DNA of 64,000 bases from Bryoerythrophyllum caledonicum (Eukaryota > Streptophyta > Bryopsida > Pottiales > Pottiaceae). Positions within the stretch are counted from its first letter, which is position 1, and every line of letters begins with the position of its first letter. Of the stretch, positions 1 to 9,705 are shown piece by piece. The notes under the pieces are model-generated. The model had not been told where the DNA came from and ran no database searches. It saw nothing but the letters and a program-made list of their open reading frames with translations. The stretch covers positions 31,502,770-31,566,769 of the forward strand of contig OZ020518.1 in the NCBI GenBank assembly GCA_963971425.1, given 5' to 3'. Position numbers and translations under genes: made by a program.

Positions 1-4
1 CCAA

Positions 5-454
5 AATGGAAATCATAACACCCCCCCTCAAAACATTGATTACCAATGGCGCCGCTTTACAGAAAACCTAAACTTCATTTACATCAAAACCAATACACAA
101 TTCTCTAGACAAGGTGGCTATAATTACAGTGATTGGAGCCTAATAGATGGATTCTATATAAACACAAACAACAATACACAATACACCTCTACAACAAATA
201 AAGATGATATTCTCAACTCAGACCACTCACCTATACGACTGCACATTCTAGACAACACATTAATTAATAGAACTCCCACAACACCAAACAATGACACAAT
301 ACGCATACTCAACCCTATACCAAAAGACAATATAGAAAATTTCAACACAAAATTCTTTGAAGAAAATCCATACAAAAAGATTCTCTCACAAACACTCTTG
401 AAAACAACAACCAACTATCATAAATACAATGGCAAGAAACATGCCACACCCTAG
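5..454 (+). pseudogene. LINE AP-endonuclease domain, C-terminal part
   Basis: Open in frame from the window start to a TAG at 452-454. It reads GGYNYSDWSLIDGFYI and then SDHSPIRLHI at 218-235, the usual last catalytic block of LINE endonucleases (Ser-Asp-His). The N-terminal catalytic blocks would lie before position 1. After the stop, another frame (from 451, LDKLINKISKTLEQ) continues the expected linker, so the break is a frameshift plus stop. This domain nicks the target DNA in intact relatives. Confidence 0.65.
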
Positions 455-909
455 ACAAACTCATCAATAAAATCTCTAAAACATTAGAACAAACTTGTAG
501 AGCCCACCCAATACCTAAAATGACAAACAGAACTTCTCAACAAGGCGGATATCTCCCCCGCAAACTTTCTAAAACTTGAAAACAACACCTAACTACATAC
601 CATGTTATATGGAAAACCATTAGAATTGTAAAAAACAACCCTCAATGGCGTAACCATCCCATATGCACTGAGCTACTAACACTACAACACACCCAAATCC
701 CTACCCCGCCACCTCCGGACCTACCTCACGATACATGGATAAAGGATATTGTACTAATTGCAAAAAATGCCAACATACAAGCCCGAAAAATAACCTCAAA
801 ATATGCCAAAGATAACATTAAGAAAGCCATCTCAAAATACAGACAACTATACAAAATTAGCCCCAAAAAAATTAACAAGACAGTCTTTAAAAACCTGGAA
901 TCCCCGCCA
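455..909 (+). other. Degenerate LINE linker between endonuclease and reverse transcriptase
   Basis: No continuous frame. Short fragments in shifting frames (LDKLINKISKTLEQTCRAHP and others) look like the helical linker that joins endonuclease and reverse transcriptase in LINE ORF2. No promoter or separate gene is seen. Confidence 0.5.
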
Positions 910-3645
910 ATGGATTGTATCATCGATCAACACAAAAATATTCTAACTAGCCCAGAAGACATCGCGAATGAAATATTCAACCAACAAACAAAAAGCAATA
1001 GACCGACAATACCAACATGTAATTACCAACCACAACATCCAATTGAATGCACATGTGCAGTACGCCAATACCCATGGCATGACCTTGATGGATTTACCCT
1101 TGACAAACGAGGTGAACCAGAAATCCCACTACACAAATACTTTAACATAGCCACATACGACACATGCCTTTGGAATCTTGGTAACAACAAAGCCCCTGGC
1201 CCAGATCGCATACCAAACTCAATACTCAAAAACATGCCCCCAAGATTCCATAAATTATTATTCCTATTCTTCTCTCATTGCTATAAACAAAAACAAATAC
1301 CAACGTCATGGAAATCAAGCACAACAATTCTACTATACCAAAAAAGAGATCCATCTATACTATCTAACCACAGGCCAATTGCACTAGCTAACACAATATA
1401 TAAACTCTTCACTAGTACACTCACCTCTATACTATCCTCATACGGTGAAAAATTTAGAATCCTACACGATAGTCAAGAAGGATTTAGAGCAGAAAGAAGT
1501 ACCGCTAGACAAATACAAACTATAGTAGCCGCACTAGAAGACGCAAGATTCACAAACAAAGATATATACATACTATACGTTGACTTTTTAAATGCCTTTG
1601 GCTCAATAGATCATGCCCGACTACTAGCAATAATGACGGACCTTGGTTACCCAAAAGATACAACTACACTTGTTGGAAACATTTACTCTCAATCTTCCAC
1701 TTGCTATATCAGAGAACACTTCGGGAAAACAAAACCTATACCCATCCAAAGGGGAACTATTCAAGGAGATACCCTCAGCCCATACCTATTCATTATATTT
1801 TTAGAACCACTACTCAGATGGCTAGAACGAGGCAACAATGGATACACTTTTGGCACATCACAAGTCACAATAAACGCTGCCGCATACGCGGATGACCTCG
1901 CCGCCATATCTAACAAAATTAAATCCATCCAAATACAACTCAATAAAATTGATAGATATTGCAAATGGACCGGAATGGACATAGGTGTCCCAAAATGTGC
2001 CACTACCGGATGCCCAAACAAATCCAAACTAAACCCTACCACTTTCAAAGCCCTAATGCAAACTTCCAACATCAATTACCGCAATCAACCGATCCCTATA
2101 CTACACCAAAATGAACCATACATATACTTAGGTACAAATCTTGTTCCATCACTAAAATGGAAAATCCAAATCCACGCTACAACAACGAAACTCATCAAAC
2201 AATGCAAAGAACTAACAACATGTCCGGCCACCATGAAACAAAAAATAAAAATGATTGACACCGTAATACGTCCAGGCGTGGCATACAATTTCTACGGTGT
2301 ACCATATTCTATGCCTGCTATCAAAAAACTTGATAAGAAAATAATAGCCATACAAAAAATCATATGTGGACTACCAAAATGTATGTCAAATGCAGTCACC
2401 CAACTCCCACATAACCTATTTGGGCTCGAAGCTTTCTCCCTCAAAAACGCATATCTCCGATGTATAGGTGAACAACTCCAAAATGCCTTAAACGATAAAG
2501 GTAGACTTGGAAAAATATATAATGGACTAACTCATTATGTCCTCGCCCAATATGGAGGAGCCGAAAACATACCCAGAATTAAAAAAAGTGGTTGCATAAG
2601 ATCACCAATAACACGAACATTCTTCTTATCAAAACACATAGCTAAAATCCACCTTAAAAGTACACTCCCAAACTTTCTCATTAATCCCACATCACTAGAA
2701 ATGTCATGGCGACAAGAAACATTAAATCACAACACACTCAATACCCATCTCTCCCAAAAACTCCTACAAAAACTCCTCTCAAAAAATATCTTTGAACTAA
2801 GCCAAATCACTTTACCTAACGGCACACACATCATGAACAATGAGGATTTCAAAACCTACCACTTCACCCCATCCAAATTACTAAAAAGTGCTCTAAACAT
2901 TGCTAAACAACTATTTTGCCACCCAACATGCCCCACCACATGTCATACCCCTTGCAACATACACCCATACTTCTATTTACTCCAAGATTCATTCATCACC
3001 ACCAACAACACCATCACTCCAAGGAACATCACCCCACTAGTCTACCCCCCTATCCCCCCACATCCACAACACCCTCGCCTCCCAACATACATCCCCAAAA
3101 GCCCTACCACATACCCCATTAATAACATCATACACCATAAACACATCCAACACACAGACACAAATAATATACAAAATACCTACACAAAATATCTATGCCA
3201 ATGGCAACACAATGATAATACATACAATAAATGGCTTCCCCAAAGAGCCCTCTTTCCACGACACGACACCAACACCTCCACACACAACATCGAAAAATTA
3301 AAACAATACTACCAAAAAACTCAAAACAAAATCTACTCGGGTATCATTCTAGCTCACCACCCACACGAACAATCCCCAGACTCAAGATCTGTAACACCAC
3401 CCATAATTATTCCACTCTTAAAAATTTATACATCAGAATGTAACCCCGAAAATGATATCATTGCATTCTCAAATACAATTAAAATGGATAACACTCAAGC
3501 ACATCTATACGAAGAAAATGGCCGACATTTACACACTATCCCCGTCACTCGACTCCAATGGTTATGGAATCAATACAATACAAAACTACAAACCCCTACA
3601 AACATTGAACCAGTGACCCAACCCTTTGAAACCGAACTAATCTAG
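910..3645 (+). CDS. LINE reverse transcriptase (ORF2 middle part)
   Basis: 911-codon open frame. Reverse transcriptase blocks are clear: NNKAPGPDRIPNSIL (block 0/1), YKLFTSTLTSIL, QEGFRAERSTA, YVDFLNAFGSIDH (first catalytic Asp), QRGTIQGDTLSP, and AAYADDLA with the YADD active site at 1885-1896. The thumb follows (YLGTNLVPSLKWK). The last 300 residues are Pro/His/Asn-rich and AC-biased and hold a Cys/His cluster (CHPTCPTTCHTPC, about residues 671-683). The first ATG is probably not the real start because ORF2 should be fused to the endonuclease upstream. It ends at TAG 3643-3645, and the next segment lies in another frame. It is the best preserved part of the element. Confidence 0.85.
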   Translation: MDCIIDQHKNILTSPEDIANEIFNQQTKSNRPTIPTCNYQPQHPIECTCAVRQYPWHDLDGFTLDKRGEPEIPLHKYFNIATYDTCLWNLGNNKAPGPDRIPNSILKNMPPRFHKLLFLFFSHCYKQKQIPTSWKSSTTILLYQKRDPSILSNHRPIALANTIYKLFTSTLTSILSSYGEKFRILHDSQEGFRAERSTARQIQTIVAALEDARFTNKDIYILYVDFLNAFGSIDHARLLAIMTDLGYPKDTTTLVGNIYSQSSTCYIREHFGKTKPIPIQRGTIQGDTLSPYLFIIFLEPLLRWLERGNNGYTFGTSQVTINAAAYADDLAAISNKIKSIQIQLNKIDRYCKWTGMDIGVPKCATTGCPNKSKLNPTTFKALMQTSNINYRNQPIPILHQNEPYIYLGTNLVPSLKWKIQIHATTTKLIKQCKELTTCPATMKQKIKMIDTVIRPGVAYNFYGVPYSMPAIKKLDKKIIAIQKIICGLPKCMSNAVTQLPHNLFGLEAFSLKNAYLRCIGEQLQNALNDKGRLGKIYNGLTHYVLAQYGGAENIPRIKKSGCIRSPITRTFFLSKHIAKIHLKSTLPNFLINPTSLEMSWRQETLNHNTLNTHLSQKLLQKLLSKNIFELSQITLPNGTHIMNNEDFKTYHFTPSKLLKSALNIAKQLFCHPTCPTTCHTPCNIHPYFYLLQDSFITTNNTITPRNITPLVYPPIPPHPQHPRLPTYIPKSPTTYPINNIIHHKHIQHTDTNNIQNTYTKYLCQWQHNDNTYNKWLPQRALFPRHDTNTSTHNIEKLKQYYQKTQNKIYSGIILAHHPHEQSPDSRSVTPPIIIPLLKIYTSECNPENDIIAFSNTIKMDNTQAHLYEENGRHLHTIPVTRLQWLWNQYNTKLQTPTNIEPVTQPFETELI

Positions 3646-3679
3646 CTTTACCAACGGTATAAATACCGAATACCAAAAA

Positions 3680-4390
3680 ATGGCCCCCCTCAAAAACGCG
3701 CAATACACAATACCCACACCCATCTTAGACTCACTAATCTCATCCTTTAACATCGAACAATCATACTTTTCTTCCCCGGTCACATGTTCTACTAAGCTAA
3801 AAAAATTTTACTCACCATTTGAAAGAGACAAAATATTCAAGTCCCTAGGAAAAGCCTTTGACTACAAATGGGCCGGTAAGGGGATAGCTCACCCCCACAA
3901 CGAGAAGGAAATGGAACAAGCAATACATTGGGCTAGACTTGCCGCCAAACATGATCCAAATAACACAAGTACAATCATCATCACACCAAACAACAAGTGG
4001 TACCAAAACAACAACCAACACTCAGACCCATTTCCAGATTCCCATATCATTGCAATATTCGAGGCAGACTCAATACCATACAAAGAACCTACTATTCCAC
4101 CCGAGCTAAAAAAACCCCGAATCGAGCCATCTACATTACAAATACTATGTGTCCATCATCAAAATCAAACCCTTGGCTCCCTAGAACAACTTGCGGAACT
4201 TACCTCCATAACAGACAATTTAAACATACAAAGACTATATACAAAACTGACCCCACCAACACCTATACAAACCCCCGTTAACCGAAGTAAAAAATGGTCA
4301 AAACTAAACTATGTTAACAATACACTAAACTACCATATCACACCGCCCCCCCCTCCCAAGCTATCCAAATCATACCACACCAAAATTTAA
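3680..4390 (+). pseudogene. LINE methyltransferase-like segment between RT and RNase H
   Basis: 236-codon frame lying between reverse transcriptase and RNase H. It contains FYSPFERDKIFKSLGKAF, then GIAHPHNEKEMEQAIHWARL and STIIITPNNKWYQN, and ends in a run of prolines. The order 'F-x-SPF-R-D...G-x-AF...HP...A-x-WA...P' weakly resembles the PCIF1-type adenine methyltransferase fold that I associate with some algal LINEs. The usual NPPF-type catalytic block would be AHPH here, so activity is unlikely. The frame ends at a TAA (4388-4390) just after a C-run (about 4346-4353), while the RNase H frame is open from 4329. A one-base slip in the C-run would fuse them. The family call is tentative. Confidence 0.4.
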
Positions 4391-5867
4391 CCCTGCACAT
4401 AGTTATTACACTGATGGCTCTTTTAAACCACCGAAACAAATTAGCCCAGGACCTTGGCGAAGAGAAAAAGCTGGCTATGGCATTTATAACTCTACCAAGG
4501 AAATCAAGCTTGCCAAAAGACTCCATGGACTACAAAATATACTTAGAACAAAACTCATGGCCATTCACAAAACACTACAAATTATCACAACAAAATACAA
4601 TAATGAACCCGCACATATATTCACCAATTGTATAAACGCACTTTACCTACTAAACACTCAAATAACACACCCTACTCTTCACAACAGTCACCCCGATCTA
4701 ACCATATTAATATCAATGGTCCGAATGTTACAAAAACAAACACAAATCACAACCCTCCACAAAGTGCAAGCCCGTGCCAATATTGATGGCAACGAAGAGG
4801 CAGATAAACTAGCAAAAGAAGGCCAAGAAAAAACACACAAAAATGCCAAAGACCCACACGAACATGCCCATGCTATCCCATACTACTTTCAAAAAGAAGA
4901 TTGGCCGTCCAAAGAAGATACCCCCGACAAAGGCCCAATCAGATTTTTGGACAAATACCTCAAAAAACAAGACCTCTACAACAACCTTGACACAATCTCA
5001 GAAAATATTCCTAACATAGAAAAATGGACCAACAATAACGACATAGACAATGAACTCTCTACAAATTTTTGGAAAAACCCCATCATTTCAGACTCACAAA
5101 TAACATGCCTCATCAAATTCCGTACTGGTCAATATATGGGAAACGCTCGCAAACAACTCTTCTTAGGAATAGAAAGATTCCCATCCATAACATGCCCCAT
5201 ATGCCCTTCAACGGACCCCGATACATGGCTTCATGTTCTACTCAAATGCCAAAATCACCACATACATTCCCTAATTGTTAAAAGACATAATAAAGCGGTA
5301 TGGGAAGTCCGAAAGCTAATCACCTCCTACAACAAATCAAGATGTTTTATATTAATGAACGCCGACACCTTTAATAATAATCCACAAGAAAATACGGTCC
5401 CTCCTTGGCTACTCCCATGCTCATGTGAGACTCAAAGATGTCATTGCAATGCTAGACTCAAACCAGACATTCTTTGTGTCAAAGGTTTACCATATAATGA
5501 CCCACCACCTGATCACATTAACCAAGACTACACTATTCAATTCATTGAATTCACATACTGCAACGACAAATTTTCCCCAGAAACCATTCAAAAAAAAATA
5601 GAAAAATACCAACCCCTCATTGAAGACATCATCGCCCTTGATTGGAATGTGGACCCCCTCATTGTAATCACGGCCGACGCTCGTGCCACCACCTTTATCC
5701 CATCTATGAAAACTCTAGAAGATGCTTTCAAAATACCCATTGAAACAATTAAAACCACCTTTAAAAACATTCACACCATAGCTATTCAACATGCCATGTC
5801 CATTCTTTTACATAAACGCAAAATCGAAAACAAGCAAGCCCTCCCCGATACACAAGACCCCCCTTAA
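4329..5867 (+). CDS. LINE RNase H, CCHC finger and restriction-like endonuclease
   Basis: Open for 512 codons from just after a TAA at 4326 (first ATG at 4557, inside RNase H). RNase H begins YYTDGSFKPP (first Asp at 4413-4415). Where active enzymes have Glu and the second Asp, this copy reads RTKLMAIHK (Lys) and IFTNCINAL (Asn). The late GNEEADKLAKEG block is kept. RNase H is therefore probably inactive. Then follow a CCHC finger (CPICPSTDPDTWLHVLLKC, 5193-5249), a Cys-rich patch (PCSCETQRCHCNARL), KPDIL at 5459 and IQFIEFTYC with Glu at 5547, which match the KPD...(D/E)-x-T pattern of restriction-like endonucleases in R2-type LINEs. The C-terminus is helical. It ends in TAA. Confidence 0.7.
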   Translation, partial: TTISHRPPLPSYPNHTTPKFNPAHSYYTDGSFKPPKQISPGPWRREKAGYGIYNSTKEIKLAKRLHGLQNILRTKLMAIHKTLQIITTKYNNEPAHIFTNCINALYLLNTQITHPTLHNSHPDLTILISMVRMLQKQTQITTLHKVQARANIDGNEEADKLAKEGQEKTHKNAKDPHEHAHAIPYYFQKEDWPSKEDTPDKGPIRFLDKYLKKQDLYNNLDTISENIPNIEKWTNNNDIDNELSTNFWKNPIISDSQITCLIKFRTGQYMGNARKQLFLGIERFPSITCPICPSTDPDTWLHVLLKCQNHHIHSLIVKRHNKAVWEVRKLITSYNKSRCFILMNADTFNNNPQENTVPPWLLPCSCETQRCHCNARLKPDILCVKGLPYNDPPPDHINQDYTIQFIEFTYCNDKFSPETIQKKIEKYQPLIEDIIALDWNVDPLIVITADARATTFIPSMKTLEDAFKIPIETIKTTFKNIHTIAIQHAMSILLHKRKIENKQALPDTQDPP

Positions 5868-6157
5868 ATTCTTCCCCCGCCTTGATTTTTATGATTAAGT
5901 TGGCTTTGATGTATTGGACTACTTGCTTAGTTAATAGTTGTTTCGTTGGCTAGTTGCTTGGTAAGTGGATCGTTGGTTGGTTGGTTGTTTGGTTTGTGGT
6001 TCTTTTGGCTATTTTTGACATAGTGTCTACCCTCGAGAGAGGGAAGTAGTCCCAGCTAACAAATTCCTTGTCCAGTGGGCATGGTCTTAGTAGTGGAACG
6101 AACAGACACTTTACTCATGCCGGCCCCCTTCAGAGACCGGCATTCTTCTTCTTCTTG
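5868..6157 (+). other. LINE 3' untranslated region with terminal hairpin and TTC tail
   Basis: No ORF. GT-rich stretch with repeated TTGGTTGG, then a hairpin with GCCGG at 6119-6123 and CCGGC at 6137-6141, followed by four TTC repeats ending at 6157. LINE transcripts often end in a hairpin plus simple repeat recognised by the reverse transcriptase. Position 6158 onward reads as transposase coding sequence on the other strand, so 6157 is the likely element end. Confidence 0.6.
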
Positions 6158-9100
6158 AAAAATGTAGTAGAGGCGCTTGCAATTTATCCATTGCCTTCAC
6201 TTTCCTAAAGCTTTGCCCGACGTCTCTATAAAAAATGGGCTAGAACAATTGGGAAATTGACCAATTGTAATAAAGTACTGTGAAGTTTTGATGTAATCTT
6301 AGACTCAAAAGTAACTATGCAACCGATAGCAAGAGCGGGTACCATAGACACTTTCAAAATCCGACCTATGACTGAGAGGGTGGATATGCAGCTGTTGACG
6401 TGTTTTATGGAAGGTGCCTTTGGATTCCGTCTGATGTTATTCCCAAATTTGCACTTAGGATAGTCACCGGGAAACTCAAGCATAGCATATTCCGACAGGT
6501 CCTCCAACAAATTGTCTTTTCTGAAGAGCTTCTTGGAAGATAACTCCACACAAGGTGCTAATTGAAAACCGACGTTCTCCAAAGCAATAATTTCCTTCAT
6601 TGAAAGAATAGTTCCAATATTAACAAGCCTAGCCAAATCTTAGGTAGTGGTGGGTTGGAAACAACCCACTTCCACCTTGTACCTTTCACGTAACGTTCAA
6701 TGCCATCATTGCATTTTTTTTGAGCTTAATCTTCTTGTAGTTGTCCATCATTCTAGTATAAGTTGGGGTGGGAGTGTTTGTGCCATCTTGTACAATCTTC
6801 GTCACACATTTATTCTTAGTGGTGGCATTTTTTGCAAAACAAGCCTTTGCAGAGGATTTTGAAAGTCTCGCAATGTGCCACTCTTGTTTATTGCATGACG
6901 TCTCTTGGATAGCCTTCGCATGTTAGAATCTTGGAATAGTGGTTGGTGTCGTGAAATGTGATGGGTTGTTGTTTTCATTAATCTGTTGTTTGCAGTCGTC
7001 ATCTAAAGAGAGATCATAGACGCAAAGACCAGTTGATCGAGTCTGCACTCAAAGACGGGAGATGCTTAAATTCGGACATGTGAGAATCAAATTTGGATCC
7101 AGGAAGAAGGTTAGCCTTGCGCTTTAGGAAAAGAAAGACTTCCTCACCTTCTAGATGGGGCTTACGAGTGCAAAAAATTCTTTAGCTCTTGGCATATTGG
7201 CAAGTGCTTGGTGAAGTAATTTGGAATTTCCAGAACGTTGGACGGATTGTTGTGTAATTCGTAGTAAGAGTTCTTTTTTAGGACCGGTGCCAGCTCTCTC
7301 CCCATTCAAATATTGGTAGTATGCTACCACTTGCATAAAAACACGGACGTAATCATCATCAATAGTTGCCACGTGGAGGTCATTACCTTGTTTTCCACAC
7401 TGTTGCAGCCACTTGTTGTGGATAGACTCTACTAGATTGCAAGAGGGAATTTGGCAAGCTCAGTCTCTGAGAGAGCCTATGACATCACATACAAAAAATC
7501 AAAAAAATCAACATAGATGTACCACATAACAAATATAGAATTATAGAAAAGATTGGACCAAATTATGAACATACTAGTTTCATGAATCCACCCCATTGGC
7601 GATAGCGAAAGTGCCAAAAAGCAAGCCATAGATTAAGACAAACAATTCCTTCGTCAGCTGTAGCTCCTGAGGATTGCCACCAAGACCTAATAGCTAGATA
7701 TCGTGTTTCAGCCTTTAATAATGTTTTGGCATTCTTGTATTGTTTGCAGAGCTGTCGATGTTGATCTTGAAGGTCTAGCCAAATATCACCCTTTGAATGT
7801 TTTTCCAATGACTAGGTCCAATGGATCAAGCAAGTGCATTTTTTGTACTTCATAGGAACAGACGCATCACTGCTATTATACATGATACAAACGGCATTCC
7901 AATTCGCTTGTGCACTATTCGCCATAATGCCCTTAAATTGTGCCTATGAGAGATCCTACCTAGCAAGAACAACATTCAAGTTTTTTCAAAAGACAATCTG
8001 AGCAGCAACATCTTTGGACTGCATGTCGCACACTGCAATGGTCATAACACAACAATATATGGCATTGTATACATGGCAAGCCATTGTAGTCCAGCCCTTC
8101 ACACATTTCACATGGTCAAACATCAACCAAACATTCTGCAAATCTTCTCTAGGCTGCATTCGTTTTACTAAATATACTTCGCTACCAGGTCCAATCTTAG
8201 ACATTTTGAAGATAAAGACCTTATTGCAGTGAGATCCTTGGCCAAGAAACTTATTCTCCTACACAAAAGCCCAATTACTAGAATCCCTTAGTTTAGTGAT
8301 GCTGTCCATGACTCCAAAGCGGCGTAAATAGCAGAATGTGGTAATCTCATTGCAAATACTAGGAGAAGACGTGTGCTTGAATTTGTCAAACACCGGCACC
8401 AACTCATCAAGCGCTAGTGGCTTTTGAGGTGCTCCGTGTGGACAAAGAAGCAATTCACTAAGAAACTCATTGCTTGCTTCAAGCATGATGGCGGAATTAG
8501 TCGATGTAGGTGTACTCTTCACTTGCTCTAAAATGAGGTTCTTCATCTTCTTTGTAGAGTCTGGGTAATTGCCTATCTTCACCGGATGACCATGCAAACC
8601 CATATGCACACATGCACGAGTCATGTGTCTACGACGAACTACATAATAAATCTTAGCCATACAAACATCTAAGCAATAAGGAGGATTCTTACAGACTTTG
8701 CAGACAATGATGGAGCCTTTAGGAGGTTCAAACCTACTTCAAATGTGAAAGAGGAGACACCTTCTCATTCTGTTTTATTTGCTGTTGATATTTGGTGTAC
8801 CCGCAATAGAAAATCACAATCAAGATTTACACATTGTAAATGGCCCAAACAAGATGACATTCTGAAAGTAAGACCCATGTCATTCTTAATGTTGCTTGTA
8901 ATAGTCCGAGTCCAAGCGTGACTGTCATGGCGTTTGTCCATGCCGTGAAGGAGCTTTGCTTGGGACTATGATAGGTTCTTTCCAATAGGGGGGAACTCAA
9001 AGATGACATCACCGTTAAAACTAGGAGGGAGGAAGTTCACCTTCTCTAATTTTTACTTTGTTAAAATCTACCTTTGATAGCATAGACTTGGACCCTTTTC

Positions 9101-9705
9101 TAACACTTATTCTCTTAAGACAATCTATTATGCTAACAATATCACACACAGGAGGGAAGAGGAGGCCTAGAAGTAGAGGGGCGACTATCCTCTAAAGAAT
9201 GCGAAATTGAAGATCGAGGTCAACTAGAAAGATATGTGAATTTTGAAATATTGGAAGAGGGTAATCAATTTGGGCACTCATCCTCAGAGTCTTCACTTAA
9301 GAGATTAATCGTATTTTCAAAAGGATCGATCTTAACTCTAGACAACAAGGGCGTCTGTTGTGTAGAAGTGGCGGACATTCTAGGCGTACGAATCTTAGTA
9401 GACGCGCCTTGCGGACTATCACTCAATCCATACACTCGGTATGTGCCAAGCTTTACAATCCATACTACACCATCATTAATAATTGTGGGTATCTGAGCAA
9501 TAGTATGAGTGAGATTTCTAGTGCATGGATCAAACAATTCTTCATCAATATGCATAGACCCCTCATGAAATAAGAATCTAAGACGTAAACAAAGAGTACT
9601 AATAGTACAATAGCCCTCATCATCTACAGTAAATGAAATGGGAACACCTTGTCCATCACCCGGAATTGCTACCATACGCAAAGTGGAAGCATGGATATCA
9701 GCCAC
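6158..9705 (-). pseudogene. MULE-like transposase with SWIM zinc finger, decayed and cut by the LINE
   Basis: A single ancestral ORF read from 9705 down to 6158 through stops and frameshifts. N-terminus MADIHASTLRMVAIPGD; an N-terminal Cys/His region (DSHAWTRTITSNIKNDMGL, SCLGHLQCVNLDCDFL, CKVCKNPPYC); a middle block (CYLRRFGVMDSITKLRDSSN, WLMFDHVKCVKGWTTMACHV); the probable DDE region FKGIMANSAQANWNAVCIMY; then LWLAFWHFRYRQWGGFM and NLVESIHNKWLQQCGKQGND; and a last block about 6160-6640 (WARLVN-like, FRKDNLLEDLSEYAMLEFPG) ending in WINCKRLYYIF, the end of a SWIM finger. Defects: TAG inside HWT*SLEKH, Asn where I expect the catalytic Asp (MANSAQ), and several frameshifts. The C-terminus beyond SWIM is missing because the LINE abuts it. 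MULE class is inferred from the transposase-SWIM order. Confidence 0.65.

Larger units (their letters stand above)
1..6157 (+). mobile_element. LINE retrotransposon, 5'-truncated by window edge, dual-endonuclease (Dualen/RandI-like)
   Basis: Non-LTR retrotransposon copied by target-primed reverse transcription. Domains seen in order: tail of an AP-type endonuclease (SDHSPI at 218-235), reverse transcriptase (910-3645, YADD at 1885-1896), a methyltransferase-like segment (3680-4390), RNase H (from about 4392), a CCHC finger (5193-5249) and a restriction-like KPD...E motif (5459-5549). Having both an AP-type and a restriction-like endonuclease is the published hallmark of Dualen/RandI elements. 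The clade call is inference from domain order. The 3' end is a short GCCGG/CCGGC hairpin followed by TTC repeats. The frame is broken at least at 452, 3643 and around a run of C at 4346-4353, so this copy is dead. Confidence 0.75.
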
